In this document: positions 48,222 through 56,939 of the stretch, one piece after another
Layout of the letters: each line of letters starts with the position of its first letter
Position numbering within the stretch: the first letter of the stretch is position 1
From: a virus
Direction: 5' to 3' (one strand)
IMG/VR virus record: IMGVR_UViG_3300033182_001489
Span: 1 to 61,851 of that record
DNA length: 61,851 nucleotides
Notes under the pieces: generated by a model
The model's input: only the letters and a program-made list of their open reading frames with translations
Database searches by the model: none
Told to the model about the DNA's origin: nothing
Translations under genes and position numbers: made by a program

Positions 48222-48415
48222 TTATTTCCCAAATTATCGAAATCCGCCTTACTGCAAAATTTAGCCAGCTTGGTTCCGTCATCATCGACTGCGGCAAAGC
48301 CATATCGCTCAGAAATTTTACCGCTTTTTAATTTGCGCTTGTATACCTTTTTCTCGACTTTATCTTCGGGAATTTGTACTTTTGATTTTTTTCTTACGTT
48401 ATAAAATTCGATCAT
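48218..48415 (-). CDS. Small basic protein between portal and protease genes
   Basis: A 65-residue basic protein with a KVYKRKLKSGKISERYGF stretch and an acidic DDDGTKLAKFCSKADF second half; not recognised. Start ATG 48415 lies eight bases after a T-run + GTGTATCAT box (late-promoter candidate), and the stop overlaps the protease ATG. Small genes here sometimes encode portal-assembly or protease-inhibitor proteins, but there is no direct evidence for either. Confidence 0.5.
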   Translation of the reverse strand: MIEFYNVRKKSKVQIPEDKVEKKVYKRKLKSGKISERYGFAAVDDDGTKLAKFCSKADFDNLGNK

Positions 48416-48423
48416 ATCAACAT

Positions 48424-48440
48424 ATGATACACAAAAAAAA
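48424..48440 (-). promoter_or_regulatory. Candidate late promoter (T8-GTGTATCAT)
   Basis: Minus strand: a run of eight T directly followed by GTGTATCAT (48432-48424), eight bases before ATG 48415. No -35 box is evident. Same motif as before 40378 and 50478. Confidence 0.4.
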
Positions 48441-48447
48441 CTAATTT

Positions 48448-50478
48448 TTAAATTTTACTATGATATAAAATTGCAGCAGCGTAATCGGTCAATTCATGAT
48501 TAGCTGCGACATCACTAATTTGATCTAAAGTCTTCAGAGTCTCTATCTTATTAAAATTGTCTATACACTCAGATCCAACAGATTCCCACTCCGACTTATT
48601 TGCAGAGACTACGATTGATTCTACTAATTTATCAATTGATTCGGACTGATTTTTATTTAATCTTTTGGTCTTTATCTTTTGCTTCATCTGTTTCCCTAAA
48701 TCTGTTCTCAAGGATTCTATAGCATATATAGTTTCTTGAATTTCTTTTCTTGAGTAAGATGCGTTCGCTCCAGTGGGCCGACCGACTTCCTTGGGCGGGG
48801 TTTTTAGAGCTTGATTAGGTTGCTGAGCCTGCTGCTTAATTTCCTCATTTTTATTTTTTGCATCTTGTTTGATTTTTTCTTTTGAAAGTTTTTCATCAAC
48901 TTTTCTTTGCTCTTGAGCTCCAGGAGGTTCAATAAAAGGCACTCCACCTATTAATGGATTGTATAAACCTTTTTCTCTTTGCTTTGTATATTCTTCTTGA
49001 TTTTTGACCAATTCTTCGGGAGTTGGATATACTCCAGTTTGAATTGTCTTTAATCCATCTTCTGCAGACAATACGCCTAACTCAATTAATCTTGTCGCAA
49101 TTCTTTGTAACTGCACTTCATCCTTAATATCAATATCTTCAAATTTAGCCTGTGGAAATTTTCGAAAACCCATGGTTCTACATACCATTTTAATTTGAGG
49201 TTGAAGAAAATCATTAATGAAGGCATTGCGTGCCTCTTTTAACCTTTCAAGAAATATCTGAGCTTTTACTTGCGTATTTGCGTACTTTTCTTGGCCAACA
49301 ATTACGTTCTGCAGGGCATCTCTAATATCTTCGTTGACGACTTTATATTTTTCTGGACCAAGTACTTTATTAATTTCAGGAATGACAAAATTTGCTTTTG
49401 TCGTATAATCGCTAACTAAAACCCGACCAACACTTTCATTTGCAAAGAGCTGTTGCATTGCCCCAAGATTAGTAGGGTTTATCCCTCCTTTATCAGGCTC
49501 TGCCCCCATTGTTATTAAAAGAATAACATTCTCAACTGTACGACTAATGGCCTGATCAATTTTCTTAAGCTCTAGTTTCCAATTTATATCTTCCAGGACT
49601 GGAAAACCAAATGGCACAGCAAAAGGTTCATAATCTTGTTTTTTATAAAAAGAATAGCTTAATTTTTCTGAATCAAGTTGTACATATATCCCTTCTCGGG
49701 AAAAGCGTTTTTCTTTAATTTCTTTTTTAGTTTTTTGAGGTAGGCTATCAAAAAATTCTTTATCCTCTTTGGTTTTTGGCGTACGCAATCTATCTAGTTC
49801 ATATTCTGATAGAATCTTTTTATAATCTCCATCTTCAAATGCCGTTGTTCTCGTAGCAACAATATCATACGGGTTTAATAAAATATATCTTACAGGAATT
49901 TCGCCCAGTTTTAACGAAGATCCATATATGGACGTTATCTTCTTAAAATCTTCTCGATTAAATTTCCCATCAACTCTGTATAAAAAAACATTCCCCGATC
50001 GATAGTATTCTCTAAAATATTGATCTTTAAGATTCCATATCTTAGCTTTGTCTAACCATTTATCAATAAACTCTCTTGCTGGCGCAGTACCACCCTCAAG
50101 ATGTATTTTTGAATTGGCAAATTCTGCCATAATGTCAATTGCGTTTCTAAAAATTGCCACATTTGCATATGCTTTCTGGCAAAGCTCTATAGATTCTCTG
50201 ACTGATATGCCTGAAGACATTGCCTCAAAGGGTAGTATGCCTTCATGTATGTTTACATATTTTTGACTCTTTTTGGCGGAATGAGAGGTTTTTGATAAAC
50301 TCAAATTATCCTTGCCAGATCTGGGCTGAGATCTTATATAAGAAGACTCGCTATAATAACTAGATCCACAAAGCCTTGGCTCCACCGCTTCGGATTGATT
50401 GAATAATTGATCAAGGCTATGATTGTTTTTTTCAAACTTGTTCCAATAGTCAGACCTTTTTGTATATTTTCTTGCCAT
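48448..50478 (-). CDS. Portal protein
   Basis: A 676-residue protein, the dodecameric channel for DNA packaging at the capsid vertex. The sequence has the usual portal layout: a helical entry region (AYANVAIFRNAIDIMAEFANSK, ~105-130), a wing with REYYRSGNVFLYRVDGKF (~155-175), a stem/crown region with long helices (DIRDALQNVIVGQEKYANTQVKAQIFLERL, split here by motif), and a Gln/Lys-rich C-terminal extension (~535-600) that looks disordered. It is placed between terminase and protease genes. A T-run + GTGTATGAT box lies five bases before the ATG. Portal identity is by pattern and context. Confidence 0.8.
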   Translation of the reverse strand: MARKYTKRSDYWNKFEKNNHSLDQLFNQSEAVEPRLCGSSYYSESSYIRSQPRSGKDNLSLSKTSHSAKKSQKYVNIHEGILPFEAMSSGISVRESIELCQKAYANVAIFRNAIDIMAEFANSKIHLEGGTAPAREFIDKWLDKAKIWNLKDQYFREYYRSGNVFLYRVDGKFNREDFKKITSIYGSSLKLGEIPVRYILLNPYDIVATRTTAFEDGDYKKILSEYELDRLRTPKTKEDKEFFDSLPQKTKKEIKEKRFSREGIYVQLDSEKLSYSFYKKQDYEPFAVPFGFPVLEDINWKLELKKIDQAISRTVENVILLITMGAEPDKGGINPTNLGAMQQLFANESVGRVLVSDYTTKANFVIPEINKVLGPEKYKVVNEDIRDALQNVIVGQEKYANTQVKAQIFLERLKEARNAFINDFLQPQIKMVCRTMGFRKFPQAKFEDIDIKDEVQLQRIATRLIELGVLSAEDGLKTIQTGVYPTPEELVKNQEEYTKQREKGLYNPLIGGVPFIEPPGAQEQRKVDEKLSKEKIKQDAKNKNEEIKQQAQQPNQALKTPPKEVGRPTGANASYSRKEIQETIYAIESLRTDLGKQMKQKIKTKRLNKNQSESIDKLVESIVVSANKSEWESVGSECIDNFNKIETLKTLDQISDVAANHELTDYAAAILYHSKI

Positions 50479-50483
50479 GTTAT

Positions 50484-50497
50484 ATCATACACATAAA
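50484..50497 (-). promoter_or_regulatory. Candidate late promoter (TTTTA-T-GTGTATGAT)
   Basis: Minus strand TTTTAT then GTGTATGAT (50492-50484), five bases (ATAAC), then ATG 50478. No -35 box. Confidence 0.4.
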
Positions 50498-50504
50498 AGT
50501 CCAA

Positions 50505-50525
50505 AAGTTAACTTAAAGTTAACTT
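50505..50525. repeat. Directly repeated 10-bp palindrome (hairpin-forming)
   Basis: AAGTTAACTT occurs at 50505-50514 and again at 50516-50525, one base apart. Each copy is its own reverse complement, so the two can pair as a 10-bp hairpin. It overlaps the end of the DUF115-like gene and precedes the portal promoter. On the minus strand it is followed by TTTT, so it may be a weak terminator or a protein-binding double site. Confidence 0.5.
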
Positions 50526-51325
50526 TTAACTTTATCATTCAATCTCTTAATTGATGCTTCTACAGCGATATCAGGAGAAATGAATTCGGTAAATTCATTA
50601 AGTGGAGAATCTTTTGTGCAGGAGATGATATCTATACCCCTTGCTTTACATAAAGGTATTAATTCTTGCAAAAATGCTAATTGCTGCTTATATAACCTTC
50701 TATTAACTTTCCTTTGTTCTTCGGATATCCCCCCGCTTGGAGAATCTTTATCTATTTTTTCATCTTTGAATGCAAAATTTTTAGGGCGAGCAGATTCGGA
50801 TTCATCAAAATAATCGTTCTTTCCCCCAAAATCTGAACCAAGCATATGTATTTTTTTAAAACCCATAAGTATACCCATATGCAAAGCTGCCACTAAGGTA
50901 TTTTTACTCCATAATAACCTTGCTTCTTTTCGAGTATTATCAAACAATAATTTACATGAATCATAATGAGTTTTACCACTTTTAATAAAATCAGCAAAAA
51001 TAACATTACAATAGTTTCTTAATTTAATTTTTCCAATCTTTGTATCGCTGTAGTTTCCGTTTAAAATTTTAGGGAACCTTTCTAGCCAGAGATTTTCGTT
51101 AAAACATTCAGGTCGATCTAAGCCTATCCATAGATCAGGCTTTATTTTTGGGTAAGTAGTATTAATACCCATTTTGTATACTGGGGCATCGTCAAACATT
51201 TTCATGTTAACCTCTGATAAAGACGGGCCAGAGCTAAATATATACAGATCTAAAACTTGATCCGTATTACATAAATTTACTTCACTGTCCCACTTTAATC
51301 CTCCTCTATGAATCCAAAAAGCCAT
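50519..51325 (-). CDS. DUF115-like (glycosyltransferase-fold) protein
   Basis: A 268-residue protein with the pattern of DUF115 / MptE-like and related sialyltransferase-like proteins: FSSGPSLSEVN near residue 31 (nucleotide-binding GPSL loop), GINTTYPKIKPDLWIGLDRPECF (~52-75), and ALHMGILMGFKKIHMLGSDFG (~145-165). These families act on sugars or pterins with nucleotide donors. It lies between TerL and the portal, an odd place for an enzyme, which suggests modification of a virion component or of the host surface. The family call is by motif; the substrate is unknown. Confidence 0.55.
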   Translation of the reverse strand: MAFWIHRGGLKWDSEVNLCNTDQVLDLYIFSSGPSLSEVNMKMFDDAPVYKMGINTTYPKIKPDLWIGLDRPECFNENLWLERFPKILNGNYSDTKIGKIKLRNYCNVIFADFIKSGKTHYDSCKLLFDNTRKEARLLWSKNTLVAALHMGILMGFKKIHMLGSDFGGKNDYFDESESARPKNFAFKDEKIDKDSPSGGISEEQRKVNRRLYKQQLAFLQELIPLCKARGIDIISCTKDSPLNEFTEFISPDIAVEASIKRLNDKVKS

Positions 51326-51350
51326 AAAGATATTATGGCTAAATTTTTAT

Positions 51351-53216
51351 TTATCTAATAAACATTGGGGTAAAAGTATGAACAATATTTTCCTTACTAT
51401 TAATTATATCGTAATAAGTTTTAATCATCCAATTTCCAAGCACTAAAGCAGAATAACTATCTTTTCTTGTTTTCTCGGGCCCTGTTTGTCTTTTTAATGC
51501 GGGAGGCAAATCAAATGTTTGAGTCCCCTGAGGGGAAGTAGTGATTTGTATTAAAGAGCACTCCACTTTTGTTAAATGAATCATTGCTTCTTGATGCTCA
51601 ACAAAATCAATCATTTTGGCGGCATTTGACGCCTTTTCTTTGTCTATTATATTTGAAAACTTTAATGAATCTATAGGTATTTTTTTACCTCTTTGCTGTT
51701 CATAAAAATCATCTATAGCAGGAGAAGCGAAAAATATTCTTCGGTGGTCAAAATTTGCTTGTAATAGTTCGTTTGCCCTTCGAATCCATGCGCTCGAAGG
51801 CTTTCTAAGTACGCATATTCTTTTATCTTTAAGGTTGTATTGCTTTTTTGCAGAACTTAAAGCCTTTTGATAATCTTCTATATTGTCAAAATCCGCTTCT
51901 ATTGTTTTAATATGGATATTATCTTTCTTAAATTTTGCGCTTTCATTTGCTGCGCTTAAAAATTGCACACCACCATTATAGTCTCCAACCATAGCGACAA
52001 TATTGAAATGAGTTAACAAGTAATGCATATAATTAATATGCTCTTTCATGGGTGTCCCTGGCAAGGCATAACTATGAACAAGGGTTCCAACTTTTTTTTC
52101 ATCACTTAGTTTAAATATTTGTATAGCAAAGTCGTCACTGCTTTCGCTTTCCGCCCAACTTGGATCAAATGCAAGAAGGTATTTAGCGCCAGCTTCTCCC
52201 GCGACTTCGATGCTTGGAGACATGCCTTCTGGCAATGTGCATTCAGCCATTTTAGAAGTCTTAAAATATCCAGAGCTGTCATCTGTAAAAACTGCACCAA
52301 ACTCTCTATCAAATTGAGATTGGCTCATCGAACTTTTAGCTTGATCAATAAGATTTTGATCATAAAGCTGCTTTGGCGCACAGTCGTAACTAAAGTGCAT
52401 AATTACACGATTGGCATCGGTAACATGCTTATTTCCATTAAGTATTAAATCATCAAAAGTTTCATAAACTTTATACATATATTCAAATTTGTAACTTGCT
52501 GAAGAAAGCATTATTAATTTATTGTTTGGCCATACATATCTATCCTCCTCTTTCATTTCTCCAGCATCAATCATCTTTGTTTCCAATTTGTATAAATCAT
52601 CTCTTTGCGTAGGGTTTTCAACTACAGACAAGAATGGAATAATAACTTCATTGTAGATTCTTTCAGGCATTAATAAAAACTCATCAATAATTATTCGATG
52701 AAATCTAAAACCTCTTAATTTTTCTCCGTCGCCCAAGGGTAATGCGTGAATTTGACTTTCTCCAATTTGTAAAGTCCATTGGTCATTTGTTTTTGAGGTC
52801 TTAGTTATACATTGAGACAAAAGTTCTGCCTCAGGCTTATTAGCAATATCTTCAATCTTTTTAAAAATCATTTTTGACTGCCTAAAGGATTTTGAAATAA
52901 TTCCTATTTGAACGCCTTGATTTAAAATTGCATCCATAAATGCAAACACTCCTGTTGTCCATGATTTTGACATTCCTCGACTCCATACTCCTAAAAAGTA
53001 ATCTGTTTGAAACATCGCCTTAATAGCCATATGCTGAAAAGGAAACAGCTTTACTCCAGATAATAAATCAGCAGCAAATGTAATATTATTTTTTAAAAAT
53101 TTATACAAAAGCAGTTTTGATTCTTTTTCATTAATATAACCTTTTTTTGCCAAAATTTCTTGGTTAATTCCGCTCAAAGAAGGCCTGTCGAATTGATTGC
53201 CTGTTTCCCAACTCAT
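51351..53216 (-). CDS. Terminase large subunit (TerL)
   Basis: A 621-residue packaging motor. ATPase part: Walker A-like WSRGMSKSW at ~78-86, Walker B RIIIDEFLLM with D178-E179, and a coupling motif LSSASYKFEY. Nuclease part (RNase H fold): LLAFDPSWAESESSDDF (first Asp), VAMVGDYNGGVQF (second Asp), and RKDSYSALVLGNW near the end (third Asp). The frame is open to 53267, but ATG 53216 is preferred because it overlaps the TGA of the upstream nuclease gene (ATGA), as at many junctions here. The Walker A departs from the classical GKT form, which is common among phage terminases. Confidence 0.92.
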   Translation of the reverse strand: MSWETGNQFDRPSLSGINQEILAKKGYINEKESKLLLYKFLKNNITFAADLLSGVKLFPFQHMAIKAMFQTDYFLGVWSRGMSKSWTTGVFAFMDAILNQGVQIGIISKSFRQSKMIFKKIEDIANKPEAELLSQCITKTSKTNDQWTLQIGESQIHALPLGDGEKLRGFRFHRIIIDEFLLMPERIYNEVIIPFLSVVENPTQRDDLYKLETKMIDAGEMKEEDRYVWPNNKLIMLSSASYKFEYMYKVYETFDDLILNGNKHVTDANRVIMHFSYDCAPKQLYDQNLIDQAKSSMSQSQFDREFGAVFTDDSSGYFKTSKMAECTLPEGMSPSIEVAGEAGAKYLLAFDPSWAESESSDDFAIQIFKLSDEKKVGTLVHSYALPGTPMKEHINYMHYLLTHFNIVAMVGDYNGGVQFLSAANESAKFKKDNIHIKTIEADFDNIEDYQKALSSAKKQYNLKDKRICVLRKPSSAWIRRANELLQANFDHRRIFFASPAIDDFYEQQRGKKIPIDSLKFSNIIDKEKASNAAKMIDFVEHQEAMIHLTKVECSLIQITTSPQGTQTFDLPPALKRQTGPEKTRKDSYSALVLGNWMIKTYYDIINSKENIVHTFTPMFIR

Positions 53217-54178
53217 GCTTTTTGTTGAATCCTTTCGTCTATAAAATATTGAATATCGCAAGACCATAATTTTTTACCAATTTTAAGTAGTCTTGGCACT
53301 AAGAATTCAGAAGCTTTTCTGCTGCCTGAAAATATAAATTGACAATTATCGGGATACAATCTAAGCAGTTTTCTAACGTTGTGCCAAATGTAAGACAGGT
53401 TTGACTTGTGGGGAGAAAAAGAATTATTGTTTTTAATTTTTTCTATACTCGAGTCAACTAGAATATACAAAAAGCTATCAAATTGTTTAGCCCTTTCAAT
53501 CTCCCTAACGAACCTCTCAAACCCCACAGACATAGTTGATTTAAAATCTGCCTCGCTTTTTCGATCAATGAAGGTATACGAGTAATCTTTTCCACCAATT
53601 GTATAATCCCCAAAATCTAATTTCAAAACTTTAGATTTAGCAAACACCAAAGGTTGCTGTTCTCGAGTGTCTATTAAAATTTCTAAATTTTCATAAGAAC
53701 GATCTTTTTCAAAAAAATTTTCGACGATATTTTTGTCATAAACCAATCGTATGTTTTCTAAATTAAAATTTGACTTTAGCTGGTTTAGCGTTTCTGTATA
53801 ACTTCCAAAGCATTTTTTATAAAAAGACAGCGGGGGCATTTGGCACAGCTCAAGCTCTATGTGTCCAGGCATTAGATATGATTGCTTCGAAGACATTCTT
53901 TCGTAAATTTTTCTGAGTAAATATTGCTTCAGTTTAGGATCTTCGGCGTTTTGCAGCTTAATCCACTCGAGCATTTGTTTTCGATTACTAAAATCCTTAG
54001 TAAAATAATCTTGCTTATTTTTAAATGGCAAAGGCTCCTTCGTAAGCATGTTAAATCTTGGAAAATGCTTGGTATAATATTCCGCAACAGTTAAACCATG
54101 TTTTTTAAAATGTGCATGAAGAGATCTTTCAGATTTAAATATCTGACCGCATTCTTCGCATTTAAATTCAGATTGCAT
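53213..54178 (-). CDS. C2H2 zinc finger + ERCC4-type nuclease
   Basis: A 321-residue protein. Residues 7-27 form a classical C2H2 finger (C7, C10, H23, H27), with GLTVAEYYTKHFP following. Residues ~165-300 are an ERCC4/XPF nuclease: LIDTREQQP (D170, R172, E173), then LDFGDYTIGG (GDY 190-192), then IDRKSEADF (D205-R-K207, D211). This matches the GDYxnERKx3D motif with Asp for Glu. XPF-family enzymes cut branched DNA; a phage copy could resolve replication or packaging intermediates. It sits between probable TerS and TerL, overlapping both, so it is probably made with the packaging motor. Confidence 0.8.
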   Translation of the reverse strand: MQSEFKCEECGQIFKSERSLHAHFKKHGLTVAEYYTKHFPRFNMLTKEPLPFKNKQDYFTKDFSNRKQMLEWIKLQNAEDPKLKQYLLRKIYERMSSKQSYLMPGHIELELCQMPPLSFYKKCFGSYTETLNQLKSNFNLENIRLVYDKNIVENFFEKDRSYENLEILIDTREQQPLVFAKSKVLKLDFGDYTIGGKDYSYTFIDRKSEADFKSTMSVGFERFVREIERAKQFDSFLYILVDSSIEKIKNNNSFSPHKSNLSYIWHNVRKLLRLYPDNCQFIFSGSRKASEFLVPRLLKIGKKLWSCDIQYFIDERIQQKA

Positions 54179-55229
54179 CAGACTTACTAATTCCTAATAT
54201 TCTAGCCTTCCAGGCTGGCATATCTTCCATTCTATCAGCTTCGTCTTTGATTAGGCTTTTTTGCATTTCTGCCATTTTTATCATAATCTCTCGCTCTTCC
54301 TCCTCCTGAAATAATTTCACCAAAGAAAGCATACTAGCCGTACTCTGATTTTTTTTATCTAAACGTTTTGATCTATCTCCCTGCAGCTTAGTAATTGCCC
54401 TATCGATCCTATTAATACATTGATTATATTCCTCACTTTTTGTTTTTAAAATTTCCGTAAGCCGCATAGTTAAATCAGTTTCCTCTTCGGCAGAATTAAA
54501 CATATCATTTAACTTTAACTTCTGTTTTTCAATTTGTTTTAAATTTATATAATCCATGCAAATATTAATATACATATTTATTTCATCAGGGGTTAAATCT
54601 GGCTTATCCCAACAAGCCCTTACAAACTCTGCCTCAAAAAGTTTGCGGTCATTTATATCAGTATAACTTGTAATTTGTGAAATAAATCTGGGTGAAGCCA
54701 AATTTTTCATTATAACTTCTATGCATAAATTTTCTTGTCTAGTAATTTTATCTATATTAAGCTGAACCCCAGCGCACGCGTTAACTTTTTTTATTGCAGA
54801 TAATGTAGTGCAAGGAGGGTTATACTCAAGCCCTCTAGCGCTATCCTCACTTGATACGCCTTGAGGAATGTGTTCGCGAATATAGTCAGCGATAACAATT
54901 GTCTCTTTGCTTAGAGGAGTTACATTGGACTCAGGAAAAATTAGTTTAGCTATTTGGTAAGCATTTGTTCCATTGCTGGAATATTCGCTTATAAATTCTT
55001 TATCTTCATTTGATAAAATAATTTCTTTTGCTGGCGCAGCTTTTGTTGTATCAAATTTTTGACCTATTTCTATTAGATACTCCCTAACAGATCTACCCTG
55101 CTGACTGCGACCATCTATATTTTCATTCATAAATACCGCTCGGGTCATTTCTCCTAAGTCAGTAATTTTATTTTTATTCTGCTGGATAAACTTTTTTTGA
55201 TCCTCGGTTAATGAATAGGCATCTTTCAT
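54168..55229 (-). CDS. Probable terminase small subunit
   Basis: A 353-residue helical protein. The N-terminal part has two helix-turn-helix-like units (LTEDQKKFIQQNKNKITDLG... to ~50, and NEDKEFISEYSSNGTNAYQIA at ~75-100), then a helical body (DEINMYINICMDYINLK) and a Lys/Glu coiled coil near the C-terminus (~245-330). Small terminases bind pac/cos DNA through such N-terminal domains. Position just before the nuclease and TerL genes, plus ATGA coupling to the sigma gene, supports the call. It is longer than usual TerS (120-200 residues). Confidence 0.55.
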   Translation of the reverse strand: MKDAYSLTEDQKKFIQQNKNKITDLGEMTRAVFMNENIDGRSQQGRSVREYLIEIGQKFDTTKAAPAKEIILSNEDKEFISEYSSNGTNAYQIAKLIFPESNVTPLSKETIVIADYIREHIPQGVSSEDSARGLEYNPPCTTLSAIKKVNACAGVQLNIDKITRQENLCIEVIMKNLASPRFISQITSYTDINDRKLFEAEFVRACWDKPDLTPDEINMYINICMDYINLKQIEKQKLKLNDMFNSAEEETDLTMRLTEILKTKSEEYNQCINRIDRAITKLQGDRSKRLDKKNQSTASMLSLVKLFQEEEEREIMIKMAEMQKSLIKDEADRMEDMPAWKARILGISKSDAI

Positions 55230-55933
55230 TTTAGAAATATATCTTTAGTTGAAATTATTTTTTTAGCTTTATCCTTAAACTGTTTTTTTAAATTTTTAAT
55301 TTGTTTATAACCAGCCTTTCTTCCAGTCTCAGAGGTTTTGTAACCCATTTTTTTTGCAACTTCTTCTTCTGACAAATAGTCAATGAATAACATTTTATAA
55401 ATTTTAAATTGCCTTTCTGGCAACTGTTTTTCCATTTCCAGATGTAACCTTGTTTCAGCTTCAATAATTTCGCAATTACCATCAGGAATTTCTTTATGCT
55501 CTACACCCTCACTATCTATAGAAACTGGAAGCTTGATATCATACGCTGCCTTTTTAGTTTTCTCCCATTTCTTAAATAATGGGCAGGAAGAGTCCTGAGC
55601 GCCGCTTTTAGTAAAAGAGCAACTGCTATCCTGAACGCCGTCTCCAGAAAGATTAAACGGGCAATTTAAGCACGGCCTAACGAAATTAGAATAATTATTT
55701 CTTAGTATATTTTTTAATTGATTGGTTATTATCTTATTTAACCAAGGTCTTAGAGGTTTTTCTGGGTCATATTTATCCCACTTAACATAAATGTGAAATG
55801 ATATTATTTGAATAACGTCATCAAAATCCATCCATGTAAGGGAAGTAAGGTACCACTTAGGCCGCCTTTTTGAAATTTCTTCAATAACGACAGCGTGATA
55901 ATCTTCATACTTTAAATTATTTTGATTCTTCAA
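55226..55933 (-). CDS. Phage sigma factor (sigma-70 family, Cys-rich insert)
   Basis: A 235-residue protein. Residues ~35-82 resemble sigma region 2 (MDFDDVIQIISFHIYVKWDKYD, then PWLNKIITNQLKNILRNN). Residues ~170-222 resemble region 4, a helix-turn-helix (LPERQFKIYKMLFIDYLSEEEVAKKMG). Between them are cysteines 88, 91, 105 and 117, the last two inside a repeated QDSSC, so the linker may bind zinc. It lacks regions 1 and 3, like ECF or T4 gp55-type late sigma factors. It lies in the late operon and is the natural candidate to read the GTGTATNAT late promoters. The call is strong for the fold and inferred for the regulon. Confidence 0.75.
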   Translation of the reverse strand: MKNQNNLKYEDYHAVVIEEISKRRPKWYLTSLTWMDFDDVIQIISFHIYVKWDKYDPEKPLRPWLNKIITNQLKNILRNNYSNFVRPCLNCPFNLSGDGVQDSSCSFTKSGAQDSSCPLFKKWEKTKKAAYDIKLPVSIDSEGVEHKEIPDGNCEIIEAETRLHLEMEKQLPERQFKIYKMLFIDYLSEEEVAKKMGYKTSETGRKAGYKQIKNLKKQFKDKAKKIISTKDIFLK

Positions 55934-56288
55934 TATCTATGGAGTCTTTAGCAGGTTTACAAAGATCCATAATTTCTTTTACGCTATCCTCTGGATTGCG
56001 CCTTTTCGCCGTTCTAGGAGGTAACCCTAATTTTTGCTCTTGCATAACAGAACCTAAGGTGACCTCACTGTGATTATTATTAATAATCTCAAAGTCTAGC
56101 TTTTGAATATTTAAAAAATTTGTCTCAACAGGTGTGGGCGGATCTTCAGCTTTTTGCGCTCTAAATTCTTGCTTTTGTACGCTGGCACTTGCAGAACCAA
56201 AAGGGTTTCCACAATTTGTGCAGAAATTTGGCTTTGAACTTTCATAGTTGTGCTTTGTTCCGCACTGCTGACAGAATATAGATGGCAT
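55917..56288 (-). CDS. Zinc-ribbon protein
   Basis: A 123-residue protein. Residues 6-30 are a zinc ribbon (FCQQCGTKH ... FCTNCGNPF, two CxxC pairs 13 residues apart). The rest is charged and probably disordered, with a basic patch PPRTAKRR (~90-97). Its 3' end overlaps the sigma gene by 17 bases, so the two are co-translated; it could be a sigma partner, a co-activator or a DNA-binding protein. A TTTACT-GGGTATAAT-like box precedes the ATG. Confidence 0.6.
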   Translation of the reverse strand: MPSIFCQQCGTKHNYESSKPNFCTNCGNPFGSASASVQKQEFRAQKAEDPPTPVETNFLNIQKLDFEIINNNHSEVTLGSVMQEQKLGLPPRTAKRRNPEDSVKEIMDLCKPAKDSIDIEESK

Positions 56289-56294
56289 ATGATT

Positions 56295-56308
56295 ATTATA
56301 CCCAGTAA
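56295..56308 (-). promoter_or_regulatory. Candidate late promoter (variant GGGTATAAT)
   Basis: Minus strand TTTACT then GGGTATAAT (56303-56295), six bases, then ATG 56288. It differs from the other sites at one base of the GTG part. It would place the sigma factor gene itself under the late promoter. Confidence 0.35.
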
Positions 56309-56318
56309 ATTAAAAGTT

Positions 56319-56939
56319 TCAATCGTCCTTTAAATAACCTGCCAGCTTCAAAGCTCGGTTTTTTAAAATTTCTAAATGCGGTCCTTCTAAAGATCGAGGT
56401 CTTTTTACATAATCTACTCCAAAAAAACCAACAACTTTTCCCTGTAGATTTTTAATTGGGAAATTATATAAGCTCTTAACTCCTTTTTTGTATAACAATT
56501 CTTTAAGCAAGGGAATTTTGCAATCATCTATTTTTTCAATACATATTTCTTTGCCCTGAACTATATTCTTAATATAACTATTATAGTTAGATACCCTATA
56601 TTCTCCTGGGTTTTGGCACTCAGAACTTATTCCTGAACCAACAAACTCATAAGAACATGTAAACTTTTGCGCAGGCATGCCTGAGGAAAAATGAATACCG
56701 TTGCTAAATTCAAAAATATAACATCTATCTGCACCCAGTTCATTAAGAGTGTGCTCTAGACAATTTATAATTTCTGCATTTTTTTCGGTCAGCTCCTCCA
56801 TTTTTCTCTGTTCTTTTTTTTCTGGACATTCTTTTGGCCGATCCATTCTTCCCTTCAACCAATAGGCGGATATTGTTGCGATTAAAGTTATAATTGCGGC
56901 TATCAGGCTTTCGATTTGTACTATTTTTTCAAATATCAT
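56319..56939 (-). CDS. Membrane-anchored GAF-domain protein
   Basis: A 206-residue protein. One membrane helix at ~8-29 (SLIAAIITLIATISAYWL), a charged linker, then a GAF-like domain (~50-200): LGADRCYIFEFSNG, FVGSGISSECQNP, KSLYNFPIKNLQGKVVGFFGVDYVKRP. GAF domains bind small ligands such as cyclic nucleotides, tetrapyrroles or nitrate/formate. In an operon with holin- and spanin-like genes it could sense a small molecule or the cell state and so affect lysis timing. It starts with ATGA overlap on the spanin-like gene. Confidence 0.65.
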   Translation of the reverse strand: MIFEKIVQIESLIAAIITLIATISAYWLKGRMDRPKECPEKKEQRKMEELTEKNAEIINCLEHTLNELGADRCYIFEFSNGIHFSSGMPAQKFTCSYEFVGSGISSECQNPGEYRVSNYNSYIKNIVQGKEICIEKIDDCKIPLLKELLYKKGVKSLYNFPIKNLQGKVVGFFGVDYVKRPRSLEGPHLEILKNRALKLAGYLKDD

